NCBI RefSeq assembly: GCF_001592755.1
Contig: NZ_LUKF01000003.1
Span: 124,001-188,000, forward strand
Direction: 5' to 3'
From: Bdellovibrio bacteriovorus
GTDB lineage: Bacteria > Bdellovibrionota > Bdellovibrionia > Bdellovibrionales > Bdellovibrionaceae
DNA length: 64,000 nt
Position 1 is the first letter of the stretch. Each line of letters begins with the position of its first letter. Made by a program: the position numbers and the translations under genes. This document shows positions 41,717-49,390 of this stretch, one piece after another. The notes under the pieces were generated by a model. The model was given only the letters and a program-made list of their open reading frames with translations. It was not told where the DNA came from and did no database searches.

Positions 41717-42670
41717 AGCAGGCGTTTATCTTTCCTGGCTTGAATGCTCTTTTACGACGTACGGATCGGGTTCGGTATCTTCACCGACCTCGAGTGCAGT
41801 GGTATTTACGTCGCGCGGAAGAGATCATTGCAGACAACTTTGGTTATCGAATGTCTTTTTCTGATTTCCTAGAAGGCCGTGTTGAAGATATTTATTCCGT
41901 TCAAAATATCAGTGTCGCTGCCGTCGCGATTTGCAGTATTCAAACAGCCGTCGCTGAAGAGTTGGCTGAAATTCAAGGACCTCCTGATTTTGTAATGGGA
42001 TGCTCTTTAGGGGATCTTTGCTCGCGCGGTGTTCGCGAAGGCCTATAGTTTTGAAGATGCAGTGGTGAATCATATCAAGTTCACCCAGAAAATTGACGGC
42101 ATTGACAAGATCGGACGGAATATTGGCGTTCTTGCTCCGAAGGGCCAGGTTTTTACTGACGAAGACTATCAGTGGTTTTCGGATATTGCGGTCGATGTGT
42201 CTTGCCTGACTCCTCGATTCCTGAACATCGGCGGCCGATTTCAAGAGTTGGAAAAAGTGGAAGCGCGCGCGAATGAGAGGTCATGGAATACAATGAAGAT
42301 CTTAGAATACCCCGCCCATTCGCGCTATATTTTGCCTTATGTAGAATGCGTGCAAGAAGATTTTAAGTCTGTGACGGTTCGTCGCCCTTCGATTCCGATG
42401 TATTCAAGCTTCAGCGCCACTCCGATTTCTGATCCGGTCGCGATTCGTGAAGAGTTCCTTTTGAGTATTTGCAAACCGATTCACTGGAACCAAGCCGTGC
42501 AGGCGATTTGTAGGAATGACGGTGTTACGAGGTTTGTGAATATTGGGCCGTGTCGGAGTTTGAGTGGGTTGATGCGGGATATTCCGGTGGTCGCTGAGTG
42601 TATTGAAGCGGAAAGTATCATTGGCGGTAACGCGGTTTCTTTCAGGAATCGAGAAGAGCTGCTAATGTGA
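41713..42670 (+). pseudogene. FabD-like acyltransferase split by a +1 frameshift
   Basis: Codons 1-102 (41713-42018) in one frame and 42020-42670 in the next together give 318 residues, the FabD/AT length. The N-half has MKQAFIFPGLNAL and the catalytic G-C-S98-L-G. The C-half has YPAHSRYILP (active-site His), PMYSSFSATPISDPV and VNIGPCRSLSGLM. In the original frame a stop follows at 42048. The extra T (42019) lies in CTT-T. AGGGG two bases before it resembles the prfB +1 recoding site, so the gene may be active through frameshifting, or else be broken or a read error. It overlaps the preceding gene by 4 nt. An AT without ketosynthase suggests acyl transfer onto the cluster product. Confidence 0.7.
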
Positions 42671-42870
42671 ATTATTTCTTCAGGCTAATTTCGGAGCAAT
42701 TGAGATCGAAATCTAAAGTCTTTCATCTGAAGTCTTTCGAAATCTGTTCCGCAAAATAAAAACTCTATAATTCTCACTGAAGGTTAGATTACGGTTCCAA
42801 AATAACGGTTCATAAACAGTTTTAAGTCGTTGATCTCTCAATAGAGCAGGTTTTTCAACCTCGTTGTTTT
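42671..42870. other. Gap after the metabolite cluster
   Basis: 200 bases of A+T-rich sequence with no gene seen. It leads into the structured repeat at 42871. Confidence 0.4.
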
Positions 42871-42939
42871 ACTTCCACGATGGAAGTGCGGACAATTCTG
42901 AATCCGATTTATATTCCACTGCCATCGTGGCAGTGGAAT
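42871..42939 (+). repeat. Structured repeat, left copy (flanks the DUF3857 gene)
   Basis: Two hairpins, ACTTCCA-CGA-TGGAAGT and CACTGCCA-TCG-TGGCAGTG, are joined by GCGGACAATTCTGA and a variable spacer. The right copy at 46151-46216 has the same order, the same orientation and the same 46-nt distance from the first hairpin to the second. Confidence 0.65.
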
Positions 42940-43127
42940 ATTGATCTTTTTTCCATCTCCATACTTCCTAAAACTAGAAATTCCATACATTTATGCGCCA
43001 GGGTCTAGAGCTCCTCCCCTATTTTTAAATACATAGATCGCACAACGTTCGTGTCTCCACTTGAGACTGGATAGTCAAATAATCTTGATATCATTAAGAG
43101 TTTCGCAATACCACCGATGTGATAAAC

Positions 43128-46100
43128 ATGATTAAATATATAGTCTTATCTTTATTTATTCAGTCCATGGCACTCGCCGACTGGGCTCCGCTATCAGTAG
43201 CTCCGTATGAAATACTTTCGATGGTTGATACCATCGACGTTGATAAAAAAGGTCTTTACACTATTACCAGTGAAGCTTCGATGCGCGTTCTTAACGAACA
43301 AGGCCGCAACACACTAGTCTTAAAAAAAATTCCATTCTTACCTGAATCCACTAAAATCACAGTTATCAGAGCTTCAAGTATAACCGATGGTGTTGAGACA
43401 ATGGTTGACCTAAAGACTGTTCGTATCGAGGCTGCCAAATCTCCGGAAGGCGGGCTGGCCGCATACAAAGACGTCGTAATCCCGTTTACAAATTTAAAAG
43501 TAGGATCCACGATTACCTACCGGTTTGTGGAGAAAAAAACAAAACAGCTTATTCCAGGTCATTTTTCTGTAGAATACAATTATGGAATGAGCGTTCCAGA
43601 AGCCGGAGGTCACCTCACTGTGAAATCTGCTATTCCAATATTCTTCGCTATGAGCGATCCATGGAAGAATCTTGAAATCCAAAACATTAAAGAAAACGAA
43701 AAGTTTGTGCTTCGAGTGAAACAAAAAAGCTCCCTCTACAAACTTCCTATTGAATTCGGCCCCATAATCCGAAAAGAAAACGCAACCCGTATACAAATCA
43801 GTTCAATAAACAACTGGCGGGACTACCTAAAATCATTCGCTGGAAAGTATGAGAAAATACTCGAAGTTAAAAAGCTTCCCGCATCTTACCAGAAAATTGC
43901 CGACCTTGCTAAAAGTGCGAACTCGGTCGAAGAGAAAATAAACATTGTTACCTCCGAGTTAGCTTCTATAATGACTTACTCGGGAGACTGGACAACCTTT
44001 GAAAAAATGTTTGTACCACGTCCCTTGAATGAGGTCGAAAAGCTAAAAACTGGAGATTGTAAGGATTTTTCAATCGCGACGGTAGCAATCTTGCGCAATT
44101 TAGGAATTAGCGCTGAAGTCGCCCTGACTCACCGAAAATCCCCAAGTGCGCAATTAGGAATGTATACGATTGATCCGTTAGATCTCAATTTGGTACTTCA
44201 AGACGCATTCAATCACGCAATTGTTAAAGTGAAAAATGGACAATCTATATACTGGGTGGACCCAACCAATATTGTAAGTAATGCCTCTACGCCGTTTAGC
44301 GATATTACTGGTTCGTATGCCCTTGAAGTCTCCACAAATGCAACGGGCCTTGAAAGAATCCCATATCCATCAATGGGCCAGAATTCGATACGAGTGGTGA
44401 AAAACTATAACATCCGGGAAGACAACACAGCTGATACGACATCAAGTTTTAGATTCACTGGTGTATTTGCTAAAGCCGTGCTTGAAATAGCACACTCTCA
44501 AAATAAAGAGGTGAGTAAAAAGATACTAATGGCGTTTAATAGAACGGATCCAAAAGATGCCCAAGGCAATTATACGGGAGTGAACTTCAATTCAAGAATT
44601 TCAACAGAATTGAAAGGTGTCGAAAAAGCCAGTGGTGACCGTGTTCTAGAAGCGAAGGATAGCAAACTATACTTCAGTGCTCCTCTATCATTCACACTCA
44701 ACGGACTCACGGTATTTAACAGAACCAAAAGGATAACTGATATGTACACCGAGGGAGCCAGCGAAGATAATACCGTCCTGAAAGTGGATGGGTATGACTT
44801 CGTCGGATTTCAAGAAGGATGTACTATTTTAACTCCATGGTTCACAGTCGAAAGAGCCTTTATTAAAACGCAAACTGGTTTTGAAGTTCGAGATCAAAGT
44901 AAATTCTTCGATGCGGAGTTGAAAGCAGAAGATATTAATAGTGACAAGTTCAGCACCCACCTTTCAGATATTTTTTATGATTGCGCAGCTACTCAGACCG
45001 TTGAAGTGGTCAAGCTTCAACCCGGTCAAAGCTTAAGTACTCGCTTAAAAGATTATAGCGCCAAGAAAGCCAAAGAGCTGATGGAAGTATCCGGCCCAAC
45101 TTCAATAACAAGCGCTCGACACGCCTATCACATTACGGAAAACTTATTGTCGCAGAATCCGAAGGATAAAGACGCTTTAATTCAAAAGCTTCGCGCCATA
45201 CGCAGAGTGGGCTATAAAAGCAATCTCATCGACAGCAAAGAATATTATCAAGCGTCCGACTCGATTTTAAAGGTGCTCCTAGCAGATTACCCCAATGACA
45301 CGACTGTATTAACTCAACGCGTGTGGAGCGCCTATTTTCAGAAAAACCCTGTAGACATGACGATTCATTTTCAAAAACTTTATCCACTCGCACCTAAAAA
45401 CTACGAATTTTACACGCTAGGAGGTGCCATCGCGGAAGAAATGAAAAGGAATGAGGTTGCGCTAGGATCCTATCTTAAGGCATTTCAACTGGCAGAGAAT
45501 CCTCGTCAGAAAGCATCTTCATCAGTAGATATCGCGGGTATTTTAATCAACAAAGGCGAGATCGATAAAGGAATTGCCTATTACAAACAAGCTATTTCTT
45601 TATATCCCGAAAATACGTGGACCCAAGGAAACCTAATGTCGATGTTGAGTAACCTCAAACGCTACGATGAAGCCATCCAATTGGGCGAAACAATCATGAA
45701 AGAAAATCCATATGGAATGGCAAAAAAATCGCTCGCCGAGGCATACAGGGGAAAAGCGTTAGAATATTATAAAAATGGCCGGCAAACCACGGCCGCCGAT
45801 TTAAAAAGCGAAGCCGGCGAAAAACTTCTTCGAGATGTCGAAGCCTATATCGGTAAAGGTCTTTCATACTATCCAGCCTGCGGAAAATGTCTGGTGTCTA
45901 TGGCGGCGGTATATCGAATACGTGCTTCGCTTCATGGAGATAAAGATTATGCGATGAAGGCCAAAACTTATTACGATAAGGCGAATCAAGAAGGTGAAAT
46001 TTCAAAAGACGTTACTCTTATGAGTAGTAGGGAGATCGATGTCATCCTGGGGACTCGTTCCCCCGCAGGAAAAGCCACCTTGGATATGAACGTGAATTAT

Positions 46101-46133
46101 AGCAACTACTCTGAGGTGGACTTACAAAGATAA
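43128..46133 (+). CDS. DUF3857-transglutaminase-TPR secreted protein
   Basis: 1001 residues from ATG 43128 (an in-frame GTG at 43119 is possible). A signal peptide (MIKYIVLSLFIQSMALA) is followed by a beta-rich DUF3857 domain (about 50-240), then a transglutaminase-like domain with Cys about 311 in KTGDCKDFS, His about 363 in FNHAIVKV and Asp about 378 in YWVDPTN (complete triad). A second beta-rich region follows, and TPR-type repeats fill 640-980. Similar proteins are exported or periplasmic, with unknown substrates; peptide cross-linking or cleavage is possible. It is bracketed by two structured repeats and stands between the metabolite cluster and dnaJ. Confidence 0.8.
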   Translation: MIKYIVLSLFIQSMALADWAPLSVAPYEILSMVDTIDVDKKGLYTITSEASMRVLNEQGRNTLVLKKIPFLPESTKITVIRASSITDGVETMVDLKTVRIEAAKSPEGGLAAYKDVVIPFTNLKVGSTITYRFVEKKTKQLIPGHFSVEYNYGMSVPEAGGHLTVKSAIPIFFAMSDPWKNLEIQNIKENEKFVLRVKQKSSLYKLPIEFGPIIRKENATRIQISSINNWRDYLKSFAGKYEKILEVKKLPASYQKIADLAKSANSVEEKINIVTSELASIMTYSGDWTTFEKMFVPRPLNEVEKLKTGDCKDFSIATVAILRNLGISAEVALTHRKSPSAQLGMYTIDPLDLNLVLQDAFNHAIVKVKNGQSIYWVDPTNIVSNASTPFSDITGSYALEVSTNATGLERIPYPSMGQNSIRVVKNYNIREDNTADTTSSFRFTGVFAKAVLEIAHSQNKEVSKKILMAFNRTDPKDAQGNYTGVNFNSRISTELKGVEKASGDRVLEAKDSKLYFSAPLSFTLNGLTVFNRTKRITDMYTEGASEDNTVLKVDGYDFVGFQEGCTILTPWFTVERAFIKTQTGFEVRDQSKFFDAELKAEDINSDKFSTHLSDIFYDCAATQTVEVVKLQPGQSLSTRLKDYSAKKAKELMEVSGPTSITSARHAYHITENLLSQNPKDKDALIQKLRAIRRVGYKSNLIDSKEYYQASDSILKVLLADYPNDTTVLTQRVWSAYFQKNPVDMTIHFQKLYPLAPKNYEFYTLGGAIAEEMKRNEVALGSYLKAFQLAENPRQKASSSVDIAGILINKGEIDKGIAYYKQAISLYPENTWTQGNLMSMLSNLKRYDEAIQLGETIMKENPYGMAKKSLAEAYRGKALEYYKNGRQTTAADLKSEAGEKLLRDVEAYIGKGLSYYPACGKCLVSMAAVYRIRASLHGDKDYAMKAKTYYDKANQEGEISKDVTLMSSREIDVILGTRSPAGKATLDMNVNYSNYSEVDLQR

Positions 46134-46150
46134 TTTTTCATCCCGAGGTG

Positions 46151-46216
46151 ACTTCCGCGGTGGAAGTGCGGACAATTCTGATCTAACTTATTTTTTCACT
46201 GCCACGATGGCAGTGC
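46151..46216 (+). repeat. Structured repeat, right copy
   Basis: ACTTCCG-CGG-TGGAAGT and CACTGCCA-CGA-TGGCAGTG with the same joint GCGGACAATTCTGA. It starts 18 nt after the DUF3857 gene. Stem letters are partly changed but the second stem stays perfectly paired. Confidence 0.65.
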
Positions 46217-46239
46217 CAGATATATTTCATTTTCAGACA

Positions 46240-46268
46240 AAAAAAGAGCCGAACATTCGTTCGGCCCT
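46240..46268 (-). terminator. Terminator of dnaJ
   Basis: GCCGAAC/GTTCGGC with loop ATTC, extended by GG/CC pairs, with a T run on the minus side. It lies between the dnaJ stop and the right structured repeat. Confidence 0.8.
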
Positions 46269-46278
46269 TTCAAATTTC

Positions 46279-47397
46279 CTATTTTTTTCTTCCGAAGAAT
46301 CCGCCGCCTTCTGGAGTTACTTTCAACCCGCGGGCTTTTGCGATTTCGCGAAGAAGTTTTTCTTCGTCTTTGTTTAGCTTATCAGGCAACTGCACATTGA
46401 TGTGGAAGTAGATATCACCACGGCGGTTTCCGCGCAGGGATGGAAGGCCTTCGCCTTGAAGTTTCACGGTATCACCTGGGTGAGAACCCTTTGGAACTTC
46501 CACCGTCGCTTTTGACGTGACCGTTGGGACTTCGATTTCTGCGCCTAGTAGCATTTGTACGTACGGAACTGAGAGCTCTGCGACCAAGTCATCACCGCGA
46601 CGCTCGAAGTGGTTGTGGGGCTTCACGCGGATTTCTACATACAGATCTCCTGGAGGGCCGCCCATGTAACCGCCCTCACCTTCTGTGGCTACACGAAGTC
46701 TTGTGCCTGTGTCGACACCAGCAGGGATGTTTAAGCGGATTTTGCGGTGTTCAGCGACGCGGCCTTTGCCTTTGCAGGACTTACAAGGATTTTTGATTGT
46801 GGTTCCTTGTCCCTGACATTGTGGGCACGTGGAAGCCATCGCGAAGAAACCTTGCGAGCGCACGACTTGGCCTGAGCCTCCGCACATTGTACATGTTGTG
46901 ACTTGTGAACCTTTTTCTGCGCCGGTGCCTTTGCACTCGTCGCAGTTTTTGTCGGTGTCGAATTCGATTTCTTTTTCTAAACCTGTGATCACATCTTTCA
47001 ATGTGACTTCAGTGACGTATCTTAAATCAGAGCCACGGCGTGGAGAATTTCTGTCGCGGCGTTGGCGTTGTTGTCCGCCCATGCCTCCACCGAAGAAGTC
47101 TCCGAAAATATCACCGAAGTGAGAGAAGATGTCTTCAACATCGGTGAAGCCAGCTCCACCACCGCCACGACCTGTGAATGCGTCGTGACCGAAGCGATCG
47201 TATTTTGCGCGTTTATCTGGATCACTGAGAACTTCGTAAGCTCCGGCAGCCTCTTTAAATTTATCTTCGGCTTCTTTATTGCCTGGATTTTTATCAGGAT
47301 GGAATTGCATCGCCAATTTACGATAAGCTTTTTTAATCGTGTCTTGGTCTGCTTCACGGGCAACGCCTAAAATTTCGTAGTAGTCTCTTTGAGCCAT
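46279..47397 (-). CDS. dnaJ: Chaperone DnaJ (Hsp40)
   Basis: 372 residues. J domain with HPD ([10 protein letters not shown]), Gly/Phe region ([11 protein letters not shown]), four CxxCxGxG zinc motifs ([32 protein letters not shown]), and the C-terminal peptide-binding domains. It stimulates DnaK ATPase and presents unfolded proteins. Standard length for type I DnaJ. It is on the minus strand like dnaK but 8 kb away. An RpoH-like promoter precedes it. Confidence 0.97.
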   Translation of the reverse strand: MAQRDYYEILGVAREADQDTIKKAYRKLAMQFHPDKNPGNKEAEDKFKEAAGAYEVLSDPDKRAKYDRFGHDAFTGRGGGGAGFTDVEDIFSHFGDIFGDFFGGGMGGQQRQRRDRNSPRRGSDLRYVTEVTLKDVITGLEKEIEFDTDKNCDECKGTGAEKGSQVTTCTMCGGSGQVVRSQGFFAMASTCPQCQGQGTTIKNPCKSCKGKGRVAEHRKIRLNIPAGVDTGTRLRVATEGEGGYMGGPPGDLYVEIRVKPHNHFERRGDDLVAELSVPYVQMLLGAEIEVPTVTSKATVEVPKGSHPGDTVKLQGEGLPSLRGNRRGDIYFHINVQLPDKLNKDEEKLLREIAKARGLKVTPEGGGFFGRKK

Positions 47398-47441
47398 TTT
47401 CGTTTTTCGTGTCCTAAATTATTGAATGTGCTGTGCAAATC

Positions 47442-47472
47442 AAAATATGGTGACGAATGAGGATCCGTCAAT
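47442..47472 (-). promoter_or_regulatory. RpoH-like (heat shock) promoter of dnaJ
   Basis: On the minus strand ATTGACG, 14 nt, ACCATATTTT. The spacing and shape equal those before dnaK (CTTGACG-N14-CCCACATTTA). It is about 45 nt before the ATG. Confidence 0.5.
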
Positions 47473-47530
47473 GCTTGCTTGAGTTTTCTATGCGAGTTCG
47501 GCTTTAAAAAGCCATTGGACGCAATGCTTC

Positions 47531-48217
47531 TTACTTAGAAGAGGCTTTCATCGAATCAATTTTGTCCTGAAGACGCTTAATCAGCGTGGGATCTTGTTGG
47601 GTGTCTTTCATTTCTTGTAGAAGAGCTTCGGCGAGTTCCGTGTTTCCGGAGTCGGAGTACAGTCGGCCTGCTAAGGTGAACACCCAGGGAGGAGCGCCGT
47701 TTTTACCAGCTTGAATTAATAATTCTGCGGCGCGCTTGTTATCTTTCACTTCATACAAGTAGTGATAAGCTGCGCGGTAAGAGATGCGCCAATCGTTTGG
47801 GAATTCTTTAACGCCTTTTTCGAATATCTTTGTCGCACCATCAACGTCTGTGATGATCACGGTTAAAGCCAATGCTCCGGCCGCATAGGGAATGCGAAAT
47901 TTGGGTGCTAGATTCGTGATGGTATCGAGCATGCTGTAAAGCCATGAATTATTTCGACATACATTTTGTGCGATTTGCTGATCACAATAATCGAAGTCTT
48001 GAAGAGAGCGAATCCAAAAAAGATCTGCCATAGCTTCACTATAACCAAACGAAAAATGCTGAAGATTTGGCGGAGGCGCTATCAACGCGCGTTCCTTTTT
48101 TAACGAACTTGCCGCGAAGAACTGGGAAAAGACAATGACCACCAAAGCAAAAATCCCCAGTAAGATACTGGGGATTTTAAAGTTGAAATCAAAAGAAGAT
48201 TCAACGGCAGTCTTCAT
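47531..48217 (-). CDS. Single-TM TPR-like protein co-transcribed with pilA
   Basis: 228 residues. A transmembrane segment near residues 15-37 (IPSILLGIFALVVIVFSQFFA) is followed by a helical periplasmic or cytoplasmic region with weak TPR-type pairs (AAGALALTVIITDVDGATKIFEKGV; RISYRAAYHYLYEVKDNKRAAELL). It starts 3 nt after the pilA stop, so translation is coupled. A role in pilus assembly or stability is suggested by position only. Confidence 0.7.
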   Translation of the reverse strand: MKTAVESSFDFNFKIPSILLGIFALVVIVFSQFFAASSLKKERALIAPPPNLQHFSFGYSEAMADLFWIRSLQDFDYCDQQIAQNVCRNNSWLYSMLDTITNLAPKFRIPYAAGALALTVIITDVDGATKIFEKGVKEFPNDWRISYRAAYHYLYEVKDNKRAAELLIQAGKNGAPPWVFTLAGRLYSDSGNTELAEALLQEMKDTQQDPTLIKRLQDKIDSMKASSK

Positions 48218-48220
48218 TAA

Positions 48221-48820
48221 CTATCGAATACCAATCAAAGTATTTCGAATAACTTTTGAACTGTCGATAGCCCATTCATCATTACCACCGTCAGTTTGAA
48301 TCACAGCCACTGCTGCTGCTTGGAAAGTAGTTGCCGTAGTAAGGCACCCTGCTGCAACTCCGCTGGGACTCGCATCACACATGTTATCATTGATAGCAGG
48401 AGCGATAGTACTACCGCCCGCGCCGTTTAACATTGTACAACCATTTTGGAATGTCCCTGCGGTAGTACCACAATATCCAAGCGCTGAAATAGAAGCATTG
48501 GCTGGTGTTGACGTATACCCTTCCGCAGCTCCCGCTTGCTTACCCGCCGCAGTAAACCCAACATTATAACGAAGCGAACCCTCAGGCGTATAACCAACCG
48601 CCGCGAAACGGCTGTCGTATGTATTATACTCAGAATAAAAAGCTTTCTCAGCCGTATACAATGAAGACAAATTCGTCTTAGCTTCAGACTGACGAGCTTT
48701 CGCCATATATTTATTTACAGATGGAACTGCGATTGCAGCGAGGATACCGATGATTGCCACCACAACCATCAACTCAACGAGCGAGAAACCGCGTTGAGAA
48801 TTCTTAGAAGAGAACAACAT
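48221..48820 (-). CDS. pilA: Type IV major pilin
   Basis: 200 residues from ATG 48820, chosen over ATG 48832 because GGAGG lies 5 nt before it and the leader then has 11 residues (ending QRG). The prepilin cut is G|FSLVELMVVVAIIGILAAIAVPSVNKY, then the hydrophobic spine continues as the N-terminal helix. Four Cys occur in the globular part. In Bdellovibrio type IV pili are needed to enter prey. It is transcribed as a pair with the TPR-like protein. Confidence 0.92.
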   Translation of the reverse strand: MLFSSKNSQRGFSLVELMVVVAIIGILAAIAVPSVNKYMAKARQSEAKTNLSSLYTAEKAFYSEYNTYDSRFAAVGYTPEGSLRYNVGFTAAGKQAGAAEGYTSTPANASISALGYCGTTAGTFQNGCTMLNGAGGSTIAPAINDNMCDASPSGVAAGCLTTATTFQAAAVAVIQTDGGNDEWAIDSSKVIRNTLIGIR

Positions 48821-48832
48821 TAAGACCTCCAT

Positions 48833-49036
48833 GGTTCTTTAATTCTGCTTACCCACATAAGTGTGTCAAAAGAATATGCTTATTGCAAGTGACTGTCTCG
48901 AATCAGACACCATAAATCGCTCCGAGTTTGCATCATCATTTTCAGAGCTAGTCTCGACTAACGAATAGCTTTCTTAAGACCCCCGACTTGCCAAGTCTTA
49001 AAGAGTGCTCAAATTGAGTCGTGAGGTAGTAGACTT
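48833..49036. other. Divergent pilA/clpS control region
   Basis: About 200 bases. On the minus side TTGACA (near 48869) is a possible -35 for pilA. On the plus side the palindrome GACTTG-C-CAAGTC (about 48988-49000) inside a larger TTAAGAC/GTCTTAA repeat precedes clpS and may be an operator. Confidence 0.35.
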
Positions 49037-49390
49037 ATGAGTATGGGAAACAACGACAATAATAATAACGGCAGCAATTATCCATTCTCGAGTCCGGAGG
49101 GAGAGGCTGGCGTCCAGCTCGTCCCAAAACTAGACACTCCGAAGATGTATAAAGTAATTCTTCTTAATGATGATTACACGCCGATGGATTTTGTGGTTCT
49201 TGTATTGCGTCGTTTTTTTGCGAAAACAGAGGAGCAAGCGACGCAAATCATGTTAGATGTACATAAGAAGGGTGCAGGTGTCGCCGGGGTCTACTCCTTG
49301 GAGATTGCGGAAATGAAGGTGATGCAAGTCAATCAGTTCGCGCAACTCAATCAGTATCCCCTAAAAAGTACACTGGAGGAGGAAGCATGA
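49037..49390 (+). CDS. clpS: ATP-dependent Clp protease adapter ClpS
   Basis: 117 residues. After a 30-residue Asn/Ser-rich tail comes the ClpS fold: YKVILLNDDYTPMDFVV, the hydrophobic N-degron pocket, and TQIMLDVHKKGAGVAGVYSLEIAEMKV. It brings N-end rule substrates to ClpA. The stop overlaps the clpA start by 4 nt. An unusually Asn-rich N-terminus (about 12 residues) is extra. Confidence 0.93.
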   Translation: MSMGNNDNNNNGSNYPFSSPEGEAGVQLVPKLDTPKMYKVILLNDDYTPMDFVVLVLRRFFAKTEEQATQIMLDVHKKGAGVAGVYSLEIAEMKVMQVNQFAQLNQYPLKSTLEEEA

